64,000 nt of DNA from Paludibacterium purpuratum (GCF_004363805.1 NZ_SNZP01000004.1:223331-287330), one strand, 5' to 3'; shown: positions 15,492 through 23,428, counted from the first letter of the stretch. Notes: generated by a model not told the origin, from the letters alone. Program-made: numbers and translations.

Positions 15492-16637
15492 TTACTGGGC
15501 GTTGGCCGCGAGCAGTTGCTTGATCAACGCGTCGGCCTGTTTCAGATCCGGCGTCAGCACATGTGTTTCTTGCGCCGAGGCGGGGGCCGGCGTTTCCGGC
15601 AGGATCGGACCGGACTGATTGCGCGTCGAGACCTCGACGTTCATCGACAGGCCGACACGCAGCGGGTGCTCGCGTAGTTCCTTCGGATCGAGCGCGATGC
15701 GAACCGGTACCCGCTGAACCACCTTGATCCAGTTGCCGGTGGCGTTTTGTGCCGGCAACAGCGAGAAGGCGCTACCCGTGCCCGCCGACAAACCGGCAAC
15801 CTTACCGTGGTAAGTGAAACCGCCACCGTACAGATCCGAGGTCAGTTCGACCGACTGGCCGATGCGAATTTTTTCCAGCTGCACTTCCTTGAAGTTGGCA
15901 TCGACCCAGACATTCTCCAGCGGCACGATGGCCATCAACGGCGAACCGGCGGACACGCGCTGACCCAGTTGAATGTTGCGACGGGCAATGAACCCGGCGA
16001 CCGGGGCCTTCACCTGGGTGCGGGCAAGCGCGAGCCAGGCTTCTCGTAGTGCGGTGGCCGCTGCCTGTACCTTGGGCTGCTGTTCGATGCGGTCGGCGCC
16101 AAGCAAGTCGTTTGTGCCTTGTTGTTGCTGAATGCTGGCATCCAATGCGGCCTGCGCGGCGGCTGCGGCGTCGCGGGCATGGGCCAGCTCCTCCGGCGAG
16201 ATGGCTTCGGTGCCGGCCAGGGTTTGGCGGCGCTTCAGGTCATCCTGAGCACGGGACAGGTCGGCCTTGCGTGCGGCGATCTGAGCGGCCAGTTGGCGCG
16301 AGTTGGTCATCAACTGGCGCGTTTCGCGCACCGCCAGGATGAAATTCTGCCGCGCCTTGTCGAAGTTGATCTGAGCATCGTTGACATCCAATTGCACGAC
16401 CGTCTGTCCGGCAACGACGCGATCGGTATCTTCACTGCTGATCTTGACCACTGTCCCGCCGATTTCCGGCGTGAGCTGCATCATGTGACCGGAGACATAG
16501 GCGTCGTCGGTACTTTCTTCGTAGCGCAGCACGGTGCCCCAGTAGATGCCGTAGGCAATGGCGATGGCGGCGAAGATGCCGGAGGCGGCGATCAGATTGC
16601 GTTTACGGGCTTGAGCTTTTTTCTGTTGTGCATCCAT
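15492..16637 (-). CDS. emrA: Membrane fusion protein, EmrA/HlyD family
   Basis: 381 residues. One N-terminal membrane anchor (LIAASGIFAAIAIAYGIYWGTVL) precedes the barrel-sandwich start STDDAYVSGHMMQLTPEIGGTVVKI. A long alpha-helical coiled-coil hairpin occupies about residues 100-200, then the second half of the biotinyl-lipoyl-like domain (VKAPVAGFIARRNIQLGQRVSAGSPLMAIVPL). It links the MFS pump to the outer-membrane channel across the periplasm. It starts 13 bp after the nodT-type gene. Confidence 0.92.
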   Translation of the reverse strand: MDAQQKKAQARKRNLIAASGIFAAIAIAYGIYWGTVLRYEESTDDAYVSGHMMQLTPEIGGTVVKISSEDTDRVVAGQTVVQLDVNDAQINFDKARQNFILAVRETRQLMTNSRQLAAQIAARKADLSRAQDDLKRRQTLAGTEAISPEELAHARDAAAAAQAALDASIQQQQGTNDLLGADRIEQQPKVQAAATALREAWLALARTQVKAPVAGFIARRNIQLGQRVSAGSPLMAIVPLENVWVDANFKEVQLEKIRIGQSVELTSDLYGGGFTYHGKVAGLSAGTGSAFSLLPAQNATGNWIKVVQRVPVRIALDPKELREHPLRVGLSMNVEVSTRNQSGPILPETPAPASAQETHVLTPDLKQADALIKQLLAANAQ

Positions 16638-16650
16638 CTTGTTTCAATCC

Positions 16651-18069
16651 TTAACGGGTGGCGGGGTTGGCGGTCATTCCGCCGCCCATGGCGGTATTCA
16701 GGTTGGCCCAGGCCAGACGGGCCGCGGCCTGTGCGTCCAGATGCGCACCTTCTTCCGCCAGTTGATTGTCCTGACTGTCGAGGACTTCGAGTTTGCCGAC
16801 CATGCCGGCCTTCAAGCGCAGCAGCATGGCGTTGGCGAGCTTGCGGCTGGCGTCGAAACCTCGACGGCTATCGGCCAGCTGGGTATTGGCCTGTTGTTGG
16901 CCCGTCAGTGCATCGGCCGCTTCCTTCAATCCATTGAGCACAGCCTGGTTGTAGCTGTCGACCGCCTGGTCATAGCGCGCTTGTTCGACGCGTAAGTTGG
17001 CGCGCAATTGGCCCGAGTGGAAGATCGGCAGCGAGATGGCCGGCTGGAAGTCGACAATCTTCGAGTTGCTTTGAAATAACTTGCCGTACTCCAGCGAATT
17101 GAGACCGATCAGACCGCTGATGCTGACATCGGGATAGAACTGGGCGCGGGCCACCTTGATGTTTTCTTCCATCGAGGCGACTTGTTCGCGCTGGCTGGCG
17201 ATATCGGGGCGCCGGCCGAGTAAGTCGGCGGTCAGCCGGGCTTCATTGACCGATGGCGCATCGCCGAGTGCATGCGGGGTCAGGTTGTCCAGTGCCGACG
17301 GGTTCTGGCCGGTCAGGGCGGCGAGGGCATGGCGCGTGCGCTGAATATCGCCCTGGATGCCGGCATTCTGTGCTTGCAGGCCGGCAATACCCTGTTCGAC
17401 AGTGTGTAGATTGTCGGCGCTGAGCAGACCGGCGCTGACGCGGGCGCGCATCAACAACAACCGAGTCTGCGCCAATTGGATGCGGGACTGGTTGACGCGG
17501 ATCTGGGCGAACTCGCGCTGCAAGGCGGTGTATTGTCCGATGACGGCTTGCGTTAACGCCAATTGTGCTTGCTGGCCTTCGTAGGCCGCGGCGCGAGCCT
17601 GACCCAGGGCTGCTTTGACCCGGGCGCGGTTCTTACCCCAGAAATCCAGCTCCCAGGCGGCATTCAACGACAAGGTGTACGAGTTGTAGTAGTTGCCGCC
17701 GATCGGTGGCGGGAATAGGCCGTTGACCGAGTAAAGCTGTCGGTCTTTGACAGCGTTCAAGTTGACTTGCGGGCCGAGCGTGCTTTCGTTCAAGCCGACG
17801 GCGGCGCGGGCCTCGCCGAGGCGGTCTGCCGCCAGTTTCAGCGAGGGGGAGTGCGCCAGGGCTTGGTCGATCAGCGCGTTGAGCTGATCATCGTGTAATT
17901 GGCGCCACCAGCCTGCTTGCGGTGCTTGGCTTGTGTCTTCGGACAGGGCAAGTTGCTGCGCGTTTAGCGGCGTGGACGGTGTGCGCTCTGGCCCGAAGCT
18001 GGCGCATGCGCTCAGCAGAGAGGTCAAAACCAGCAGGCTGATTCCCTGCTGCCATGGGTGTCGATTCAC
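16651..18069 (-). CDS. Outer-membrane efflux lipoprotein, NodT/RND-type (TolC superfamily)
   Basis: 472 residues. A lipoprotein signal peptide ends in LLSACASF (Cys about residue 22). Two tandem outer-membrane efflux repeats follow, with the conserved WWRQLHDDQLNALIDQAL early on and NLNAAWELDFWGKNRARVKAA in the middle, as in the NodT family. It provides the outer-membrane exit duct for the EmrAB pump encoded directly downstream. It is the first gene of the operon; the ~80-bp leader carries a palindrome (18109-18128) matching that in front of the MarR gene. Confidence 0.92.
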   Translation of the reverse strand: MNRHPWQQGISLLVLTSLLSACASFGPERTPSTPLNAQQLALSEDTSQAPQAGWWRQLHDDQLNALIDQALAHSPSLKLAADRLGEARAAVGLNESTLGPQVNLNAVKDRQLYSVNGLFPPPIGGNYYNSYTLSLNAAWELDFWGKNRARVKAALGQARAAAYEGQQAQLALTQAVIGQYTALQREFAQIRVNQSRIQLAQTRLLLMRARVSAGLLSADNLHTVEQGIAGLQAQNAGIQGDIQRTRHALAALTGQNPSALDNLTPHALGDAPSVNEARLTADLLGRRPDIASQREQVASMEENIKVARAQFYPDVSISGLIGLNSLEYGKLFQSNSKIVDFQPAISLPIFHSGQLRANLRVEQARYDQAVDSYNQAVLNGLKEAADALTGQQQANTQLADSRRGFDASRKLANAMLLRLKAGMVGKLEVLDSQDNQLAEEGAHLDAQAAARLAWANLNTAMGGGMTANPATR

Positions 18070-18108
18070 CGTTGGATCTCCATTTGGTTTCTAATAATTA
18101 GTCACAAT

Positions 18109-18128
18109 ATAGTAACCATGGTGACTAT
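18109..18128 (-). promoter_or_regulatory. MarR operator in front of the efflux operon
   Basis: ATAGTAAC-CATG-GTGACTAT: an 8-4-8 inverted repeat with one mismatch, about 40 bp upstream of the nodT-type start. The same palindrome (ATAGTAAC-N4-GTTACTAT) lies in front of the MarR gene. On the minus strand a TTTACT / 17 bp / TACTAT promoter would place the operator between -35 and -10. A further half-site-like TTAGTCAC lies just downstream, at 18098-18105. Confidence 0.75.
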
Positions 18129-18147
18129 TAGAGTAAATGCAAAATGA

Positions 18148-18645
18148 TTAGCCGCCAAGTGCGGTTAACAGCTTTCGCATTAAGAACTCAAACTGATTTT
18201 TCTCTTCTTTGTTGAAGTCCTGCCATTGCACTTGCATGTGGCGGCGGGCTTCCGGAATCAAGCTTTCCACGAACTGCTCGCCTTTCGCGGTGAGCTTCAG
18301 TCGCACCTTGCGGCGATCTTCGATGCAGACCTCGCGCTCGACCCAGCCGTTTTTGACCAGTTCGTCCGAGACGCGTGTCGCGTTGGTGCGCGAAAAGTCG
18401 AGCGCATCGCTGATTTCGGACGGATAAAGCGTCTGGTTCGGGCGAGCGTACAGCGCGATCAGCGCGATCCACAGGGTATCGTTGATGCCGTGCGGGCGCA
18501 GCGCCTCATTCAGGTGACAGGCTAAGCGCGTTGCCACATGGCACAGCAGCCGGTTCAACAGCACTTCGTGCTGTGCTGAGGAGCCGGGCATCCGTTGCCC
18601 GACGGCATCGATGGCTTGTTCAACTTGTTGGAATGAGCGATTCAT
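18148..18645 (-). CDS. MarR family regulator of the efflux operon (EmrR-like)
   Basis: 165 residues from the ATG at 18645; an ATG three codons earlier (18654) is also in frame. The winged-helix core is clear: YPSEISDALDFSRTNATRVSDELVKNGWVEREVCIEDRRKVRLKLTAKGEQFVESL, with the DRR wing motif. MarR/EmrR proteins repress efflux genes and are released by phenolic or drug ligands. The promoter (TTGACA 18677-18682 and TATCAT 18653-18658 on the minus strand) would start transcription about at the second ATG, suggesting a leaderless mRNA. The operator palindrome lies between -35 and -10, implying autorepression. It is divergent from nothing: the efflux operon follows on the same strand, 78 bp downstream. 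Confidence 0.9.
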   Translation of the reverse strand: MNRSFQQVEQAIDAVGQRMPGSSAQHEVLLNRLLCHVATRLACHLNEALRPHGINDTLWIALIALYARPNQTLYPSEISDALDFSRTNATRVSDELVKNGWVEREVCIEDRRKVRLKLTAKGEQFVESLIPEARRHMQVQWQDFNKEEKNQFEFLMRKLLTALGG

Positions 18646-18652
18646 GCATAAC

Positions 18653-18682
18653 ATGATAGTAACGGACGTTACTATGTGTCAA
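18653..18682 (-). promoter_or_regulatory. Promoter and MarR operator of the marR-type gene
   Basis: Minus-strand TTGACA (18682-18677) and TATCAT (18658-18653) are separated by 18 bp. Within the spacer, and touching the -10, is the perfect palindrome ATAGTAAC (18656-18663) GGAC GTTACTAT (18668-18675). A repressor bound here would block RNA polymerase. The predicted start is around 18646. Confidence 0.75.
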
Positions 18683-18718
18683 GCAACTATTAGCGGATCG
18701 GGCAATCGTTCGCTGAGC

Positions 18719-19066
18719 TTACGGCAGCAGGCTGAGGACTTTCTCGGGAGGCCGGCCGATCACCGCGCGTTGGGCACCGACTGCGATCGGACGCTCGATC
18801 AGGCGCGGATGCGCGGCCATGACACGGATGAGATGCTTGCGTTCCAAGGTCACGTCCGCCAAGTGCAGTGTCTCGAATTCCGGTTCTTTCTGTCGCAGCA
18901 GTTCGCGCGCATCTAGATCCAGCAGCGTCAGCAACTGCTCCAGCTCTTCTTCGCTCGGCGGGTGTTTCAGGTAGTCGATGACTTCTAGCTCGACACCGCG
19001 CGCTTGCAACAGATGCAGCGCTTCACGCGATTTGGAGCAGCGTGGGTTGTGATAAAAACGGATCAT
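18719..19066 (-). CDS. arsC: ArsC/Spx-family arsenate reductase (glutaredoxin-dependent type)
   Basis: 115 residues with the thioredoxin-like ArsC fold. The N-terminal MIRFYHNPRCSKSREALHLL carries catalytic Cys10; later parts include LKHPPSEEELEQLL and a C-terminal IERPIAVGAQRAVIGRPPEKVLSLL with the conserved RP loop. The family uses glutathione/glutaredoxin to reduce arsenate, but many stand-alone members (YfgD/YffB type) have other or unknown thiol roles, and no ars operon is present here. ATG 19066 is preferred to an in-frame start seven codons earlier because it matches family N-termini. Confidence 0.82.
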   Translation of the reverse strand: MIRFYHNPRCSKSREALHLLQARGVELEVIDYLKHPPSEEELEQLLTLLDLDARELLRQKEPEFETLHLADVTLERKHLIRVMAAHPRLIERPIAVGAQRAVIGRPPEKVLSLLP

Positions 19067-19189
19067 GCGGTTTCTCGTGGTGTGCATTGGTATTGGCTTG
19101 TGTTCAGCATATCACTATTTCTTACGCATTTTTTATGTCAATTTTTCCACAGGAGCGGCCCAATTTCTTGCGATCGGACAAAAGGTGTG

Positions 19190-19216
19190 TGAGAATGGTT
19201 CTCAATATCATTTTGA
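19190..19216 (+). promoter_or_regulatory. Candidate Fur box upstream of ftrABCD
   Basis: TGAGAATGGTTCTCA (19190-19204) is a 7-1-7 inverted repeat of Fur type, overlapping a second AT-rich element AATATCATTTTGA. It is about 40-50 bp upstream of the ftrA start. This fits iron-dependent repression of an iron uptake operon. Inference from sequence only. Confidence 0.6.
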
Positions 19217-19242
19217 CTATTTCTCCATTTCGAGGAGCCCGT

Positions 19243-19782
19243 ATGCAAGTCACGATCCGTTCGGTTGTCGCTCTGGCGGCACTTTCCCTTTCGCTGCCGG
19301 TGTTGGCCAAAGAATACCCGGTTGGCAAGCCGCAAGTGGTCAACCACATGGAAATCGGCGCGGTCTATTTGCAACCGGTGAAGATGGAGCCGGAAGGGAT
19401 GATGCTGGCGGCCGAGAAATCGGACGTGCATTTGGAGGCCGACATTCATGCCGCCAAGGGCAATACCAATGGCTTCGGCGAGGGCGAATGGGTGCCGTAT
19501 CTGACCATCCGTTACGAACTGACCAAGGTCGGCGGCAAGACGCTCAAGGGGGTATTCATGCCGATGGTGGCCAACGATGGCCCGCACTACGGCGACAACG
19601 TCAAGCTGATGGGACCCGGCCAGTACAAGCTCAAATACACCATCCTGGCCCCCAATGCGGGTGCGGACAGCCACTTCGGCCGCCACACCGATAAGGAAAC
19701 CGGTGTTGCGCCGTGGTTCAAGCCGTTTGACGTCAATTACACCTTCACCTACGCCGGAATCGGCAAGAAGGGCGGCTACTAA
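19243..19782 (+). CDS. ftrA: Periplasmic iron-binding protein, P19/Tp34 family (FtrA-like)
   Basis: 179 residues with a Sec signal peptide (MQVTIRSVVALAALSLSLPVLA). The mature part matches the P19/FetP/Tp34 family: KEYPVGKPQVVNHMEIGAVYLQPV, EKSDVHLEADIHAAKGN and a C-terminal HFGRHTDKETGVAPWFKPF. The conserved Met, Glu and His residues in these segments form the Cu/Fe site in P19. It delivers or oxidises ferrous iron in the periplasm for an FTR1 permease. AGGAG seven bases before ATG 19243 decides the start. First gene of an operon with ftrB, ftrC and ftrD; a Fur-like site lies upstream. Confidence 0.9.
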   Translation: MQVTIRSVVALAALSLSLPVLAKEYPVGKPQVVNHMEIGAVYLQPVKMEPEGMMLAAEKSDVHLEADIHAAKGNTNGFGEGEWVPYLTIRYELTKVGGKTLKGVFMPMVANDGPHYGDNVKLMGPGQYKLKYTILAPNAGADSHFGRHTDKETGVAPWFKPFDVNYTFTYAGIGKKGGY

Positions 19783-19800
19783 GCGCCTCGAGGATAGAAC

Positions 19801-20127
19801 ATGAAATGCAAACGGGTTGTCGCGGCGGCGCTGATGTCGCTGCCGCTTGTGGCCATGGCGGCCGATATGCCGACCTTCCGGCTGGAAATGAACGACGGCA
19901 AGTTGTCGCACACGCGCATCGAGGTGCCGGCCAATACGCGCTTCAAGATCGAGGTGGTCAACAAGGGCAAGAGCCCGGCCGAGTTCGAGAGCCTGCAGTT
20001 GCGCAAGGAGAAGGTGCTGGCGCCCGGCGTGGAGAGCTTCGTGGTGTTCCAGTCGTTGTCGCCGGGGGAATACCGGTTTTATGACGAATTTCACGCCAGT
20101 GCGCAGGGCGTGATCGTGGCGAAGTAG
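19801..20127 (+). CDS. ftrB: Periplasmic cupredoxin-like protein (FtrB-like)
   Basis: 108 residues: signal peptide ending LVAMAA, then one cupredoxin domain related to EfeO domain I. Typical elements are THRI-like beta strands, FKIEVVNKGKSPAEFESLQLRKEKVLAPG and LSPGEYRFYDEFHASAQGVIVAK. In FtrABCD systems the cupredoxin is thought to take part in electron flow or iron oxidation before FTR1 uptake. Separated by 18 bp from ftrA and 12 bp from ftrC. Confidence 0.85.
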   Translation: MKCKRVVAAALMSLPLVAMAADMPTFRLEMNDGKLSHTRIEVPANTRFKIEVVNKGKSPAEFESLQLRKEKVLAPGVESFVVFQSLSPGEYRFYDEFHASAQGVIVAK

Positions 20128-20139
20128 CGGGAGAAGTCG

Positions 20140-20955
20140 ATGGGACAGGTATTGTTCATTGTCTGGCGCGAGAGTATCGAAGCCATGTTGGTGGTCGGCA
20201 TCCTCAATGCATGGTTGCGGCAAAATCCGTCGGCCGTGCGCGGCCGGCTGTTCTTGTGGGGCGGCGTGCTAACCGGGCTCGCGTTGGCCTTGATGCTGGC
20301 GATCGGTCTGTTTGCCGCCAGTGAGGTTCTGGCCGACAAGCAGGACCTGTTCCAGCTCGGGATGGTGCTGGTGGCGTCGGTGCTGATCGTACAGATGGTG
20401 CTATGGATGCGCCGCCATGGGCGTACGCTCAAGCGCGATATCGAAAGCGGGCTCTCGGCCCAGGCCGAGCGCGAGAACTGGTGGGGCGTATTGATCCTGG
20501 CTGCGTTGGCGGTCGGTCGCGAGGGTAGCGAGACGGTGGTGTTCCTCTATGGCACGCTGTCGGCGGCGGACAAGGGCTCTTTTGCTGCGTTGGCGTTGGC
20601 TGGCCTTGCCGGCTTCGCGCTGGCGCTGGCGATGTACGGCGTGCTGCAACTGGGCAGCAAGCTGCTGTCCTGGCGTGTTTTCTTCCGCGTGACCGAAGTC
20701 ATGCTGCTGTTGCTGGCCGCCTCGCTATTCGTCAGCGGCGTCGAGAAAATGATTTCCCTGAATTGGTTGCCGCCCTTGCTCGATCCGGTATGGGACAGCT
20801 CGCGCCTGATCGATGACAGTACGCCGGCGGGGGGAGTACTGGCAGCGCTGACCGGCTACCGGGCTCATCCGGCCCTGACCAGTCTGATTGCCTACGGCCT
20901 GTTCTGGTTGACCATTTGGGGCACGATGCGTCAGGGGCGTCGCCGCCAAGCATGA
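20140..20955 (+). CDS. ftrC: FTR1-family iron permease (FtrC/EfeU-like)
   Basis: 271 residues, seven predicted membrane helices. Both R-E-x-x-E motifs needed for iron transport are present: WRESIEAMLVVGI near the start and GREGSETVVFLYG around residue 130. FTR1 permeases move Fe(III) formed from Fe(II) by the periplasmic partners. A SD-like GCGGGAGAAG precedes the ATG. The stop codon overlaps the ftrD start (ATGA). Confidence 0.93.
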   Translation: MGQVLFIVWRESIEAMLVVGILNAWLRQNPSAVRGRLFLWGGVLTGLALALMLAIGLFAASEVLADKQDLFQLGMVLVASVLIVQMVLWMRRHGRTLKRDIESGLSAQAERENWWGVLILAALAVGREGSETVVFLYGTLSAADKGSFAALALAGLAGFALALAMYGVLQLGSKLLSWRVFFRVTEVMLLLLAASLFVSGVEKMISLNWLPPLLDPVWDSSRLIDDSTPAGGVLAALTGYRAHPALTSLIAYGLFWLTIWGTMRQGRRRQA

Positions 20956-22316
20956 TGATGCAGTCATTTCTGATCCGAACCGGCGATTGGCTGCGCGATC
21001 ACGCGCGGCTGATCCGCCTTTTGCAGTGGTTGGTGGTGCTGGTTTACGGCTTCCTGCTGATCGTGCCCGCCTGCTTGCCGTTGCCGGGCGATAGTGCACG
21101 CATTCTCAATAATCTGACGCTGTTCGCCCAATTCGTGTTTTGGGGGATCTGGTGGCCGTTCGTGTTGCTCAGCATGGTGTTGTTCGGACGGCTCTGGTGC
21201 GGTGTGCTGTGTCCGGAGGGCGCCATGTCGGAGTGGGCGGCGCGGCGCGGTCTCGGCCGGGCGATCCCCCGTTGGATGCGTTGGGGCGGCTGGCCGTTCG
21301 TCGCTTTTGCCATGACCACGGTTTACGGCCAGATGGTCAGCGTCTACCAGTATCCGCGCGCGGTACTGCTGGTGCTGGGCGGTTCGACTGTGGCCGCTGT
21401 TGCGGTCGGTTTTGTCTATACCCGTGGCAAGCGCGCCTGGTGCCGACACCTGTGCCCGGTCAACGGGGTGTTCGCCTTGCTGTCCAAACTTTCCCCATTG
21501 CATTACCGCGTCGATGAGATCGCTTGGAAGACCTCGAGCGCAGCGGTGATCCCGATTCGTTCGGTCGATTGCGCGCCGCTGATGCCGCTACGTCACATGA
21601 AAGGCAATAGCGGTTGCCATATGTGTGGCCGCTGCAGTGGGCACCGCGAGGCGATCTCGCTAGCGTCGCGCCCCTGGGGCGAGGAGGTGGTTGTACAGGC
21701 GGCCAAGGATAGCGGCGGCTGGCAAAGCGCGCTGATTCTCTATGGTCTGCTCGGTATCGCTATTGGCGCGTTCCATTGGACCGGCAGCGATGTGTTCGTC
21801 GCCGTCAAGCTATGGTTGGCCGACTGGCTTGCCAACCATAGCATCCTCTGGCCGTTGGATGACGGCGCGCCATGGTGGTTGTTGACGCACTATCCGGAAG
21901 TGAACGACAGCTTCAGCTGGCTGGATGGCGCGGTATTGATCGGCTACATCCTGGGCGCTGCGCTGTTGATGGGCACCGTACTCGGGCTGTTGCTGGCGGC
22001 GTCGGTGCGGCTGGCTGGGCCCTGGCGGCCGCAACGTTTCCATCATCTGGCGCAAAGTCTGATTCCTTTGGCCGGGTGCGGGGTCTTCCTGGGCTTGTCG
22101 GCGCTGACCGTGACTCTGCTCAAGGTCGAAGGCGTGGCGCTGTGGTGGGTGATGCCGCTGCGTGTCGGGCTCTTGGCCGGTGCCACGCTCTGGAGTCTGA
22201 ATCTCGGCTGGCGCATTGTCGGCGGTTGGCAGGGCCGCCGTGTCGTGGCCATGCCGCCGTTGATTCTGGCGCTCGCCTGGGTGGATGCATCGTGGTGGTT
22301 GATGTGGTGGGCTTAA
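20952..22316 (+). CDS. ftrD: Membrane-bound polyferredoxin (FtrD-like, NapH/CcoG-related)
   Basis: 454 residues from the ATG overlapping the ftrC stop. Several membrane helices surround iron-sulfur motifs: LWCGVLCPEGAMSEW, AWCRHLCPVNGVFALLSKLSPL and a C-x2-C-x2-C type GCHMCGRCSGHREAISLASR. NapH-like proteins pass electrons through the inner membrane; in FtrABCD the protein is proposed to take electrons released when iron is oxidised. Fewer Cys are present than in a full two-cluster ferredoxin, as usual for this subgroup. Last gene of the iron operon; a palindrome follows at its 3' end. Confidence 0.87.
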   Translation: MMMQSFLIRTGDWLRDHARLIRLLQWLVVLVYGFLLIVPACLPLPGDSARILNNLTLFAQFVFWGIWWPFVLLSMVLFGRLWCGVLCPEGAMSEWAARRGLGRAIPRWMRWGGWPFVAFAMTTVYGQMVSVYQYPRAVLLVLGGSTVAAVAVGFVYTRGKRAWCRHLCPVNGVFALLSKLSPLHYRVDEIAWKTSSAAVIPIRSVDCAPLMPLRHMKGNSGCHMCGRCSGHREAISLASRPWGEEVVVQAAKDSGGWQSALILYGLLGIAIGAFHWTGSDVFVAVKLWLADWLANHSILWPLDDGAPWWLLTHYPEVNDSFSWLDGAVLIGYILGAALLMGTVLGLLLAASVRLAGPWRPQRFHHLAQSLIPLAGCGVFLGLSALTVTLLKVEGVALWWVMPLRVGLLAGATLWSLNLGWRIVGGWQGRRVVAMPPLILALAWVDASWWLMWWA

Positions 22317-22321
22317 CGGGG

Positions 22322-22347
22322 GGATGCGTTGCTTTGCGAACGCATCC
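22322..22347. repeat. REP-like palindrome between ftrD and ybaK
   Basis: GGATGCGTT (22322-22330), 8-nt loop, AACGCATCC (22339-22347): a perfect 9-bp inverted repeat at the meeting point of two convergent genes, overlapping the ybaK stop codon. There is no T-run. Its make-up (GTAGGATGCG...CGCATCC) resembles the GTAGGxTGCG-type REP elements scattered in many proteobacteria; only this copy is in the window. Confidence 0.45.
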
Positions 22348-22823
22348 TACACGGCTACTTCGACGCTCACCGGCTTCAATACCTTCAACAGTGCCTCGGG
22401 TTCGAGCCCGATCAGAAAGCCGCGTTTACCGCCATTGATGTAGATGCGGGGCAGCATAGCGATGCCGGCTTCCATATAAACCGGCATGATGTGGCGGGTG
22501 CCGAACGGGCTGGTACCGCCGACCATGTAGCCGCTGTGTTTGTCGGCGGTTTTCGGATCGCAGGGCTCGACGTGCTTGGCGCCGATCTGCCGCGCCAGAT
22601 TGCGCGTCGACACTTCTTTGTCGCCGTGCATCAGCACGATCAGCGGTTTGCGATTTTCATCTTCCATGATCAGCGTCTTGATCACGCAGTGTTCGTCGAC
22701 ACCCAGTTCGCGCGCGGATACCGTGGTGCCGCCGCGCTCCTCGTATTTGTACAAGTGCTCGGTAAAGGTGACCTGATGCTCGCGCAGGACGCGGATCGCT
22801 TGGGTAACCGGTGCTTTGCTCAT
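22347..22823 (-). CDS. ybaK: Cys-tRNA(Pro)/Cys-tRNA(Cys) deacylase YbaK
   Basis: 158 residues of the YbaK/EbsC editing fold. It removes cysteine wrongly attached to tRNA(Pro). Family parts: MSKAPVTQAIRVLREHQVTF at the start, KTLIMEDENRKPLIVLMHGDKEVS with the essential Lys, AKHVEPCDPKTADKHSGYMVGGTSPFG, and a C-terminal INGGKRGFLIGLEPEALL. The frame continues 35 codons upstream, but the ATG at 22823 matches family starts. Single gene on the minus strand, convergent with ftrD. Confidence 0.92.
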   Translation of the reverse strand: MSKAPVTQAIRVLREHQVTFTEHLYKYEERGGTTVSARELGVDEHCVIKTLIMEDENRKPLIVLMHGDKEVSTRNLARQIGAKHVEPCDPKTADKHSGYMVGGTSPFGTRHIMPVYMEAGIAMLPRIYINGGKRGFLIGLEPEALLKVLKPVSVEVAV

Positions 22824-22947
22824 GACGCTCTCGTAAAACCAAATTATTCGACATTTTACGGCAACTTGAAGCGATTGATCATCATCAAAAAGCGGCGATT
22901 TGCTGCCTTGATGCCGTAAAAAACGCACTTATCTAACAGAATGCAGC

Positions 22948-22966
22948 GACGGGGCCGTTCCCCGTC
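22948..22966 (+). promoter_or_regulatory. Stem-loop in the hsp20 leader
   Basis: GACGGGG (22948-22954), 5-nt loop, CCCCGTC (22960-22966), ending about 7 nt before the AAAGGAG ribosome site of hsp20. Leaders of small heat-shock genes often carry temperature-sensing structures, but here the stem does not include the ribosome site, so a thermometer role is not supported by what I can see. Confidence 0.4.
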
Positions 22967-22986
22967 ATAGAGAAAGGAGCGCAGTC

Positions 22987-23409
22987 ATGAATCAACTGAG
23001 ACGTCGTTCCGGCCTTGAGCCCTTGTTCGACGATATGCTGAAAGGCTTTTTCGTGCGCCCTCTGTCTTTGGAGTCCGAGTTGGGCGCCAGCATCAGGCTG
23101 GACGTCAAAGAGGACGAGAAAGCCTATACGGTGCATGCCGAAATGCCCGGGGTGAAGAAAGAGGACATCCATGTGCAAGTGGATGGCAACCGTGTTTCGC
23201 TGACTGCAGAGGTCAAGCATCAGTCCGAAACCCGGGATGGGGAAAAAGTGTTGCGCGCCGAGCGCTATTTCGGTCAAATCTCGCGCAGTTTTCAATTGAC
23301 GCAGGATATCGACGAAGGCGGCGCCCAGGCCGAATTCAAGGACGGTATTCTGGAGTTGGTACTGCCCAAACGCGATAAAGCCAGCAGCCGACGCATCGCC
23401 GTCAAGTAA
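22987..23409 (+). CDS. Small heat-shock protein, Hsp20/alpha-crystallin family
   Basis: 140 residues. A short N-terminal arm (MNQLRRRSGLEPLFDDMLKG) precedes the alpha-crystallin domain, about residues 40-130: IRLDVKEDEKAYTVHAEMPGVKKEDIHVQVDGN, VSLTAEVKHQSE, and the closing FKDGILELVLPKRD with the conserved GILxLxLPK. The tail RRIAVK carries an I-x-V anchor for oligomer formation. It holds unfolding proteins in a refoldable state. A strong ribosome site (AAAGGAG) and a stem-loop lie in the leader; a terminator follows. Confidence 0.95.
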   Translation: MNQLRRRSGLEPLFDDMLKGFFVRPLSLESELGASIRLDVKEDEKAYTVHAEMPGVKKEDIHVQVDGNRVSLTAEVKHQSETRDGEKVLRAERYFGQISRSFQLTQDIDEGGAQAEFKDGILELVLPKRDKASSRRIAVK

Positions 23410-23428
23410 GCGTCACCCGATCCCCGCC

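Noticed and set aside
22865..22913. CTTGAAG / CTTGATG as a sigma-32 promoter for hsp20
   Set aside because: The -35-like sequences are present but no CCCCAT-type -10 lies at the right distance.
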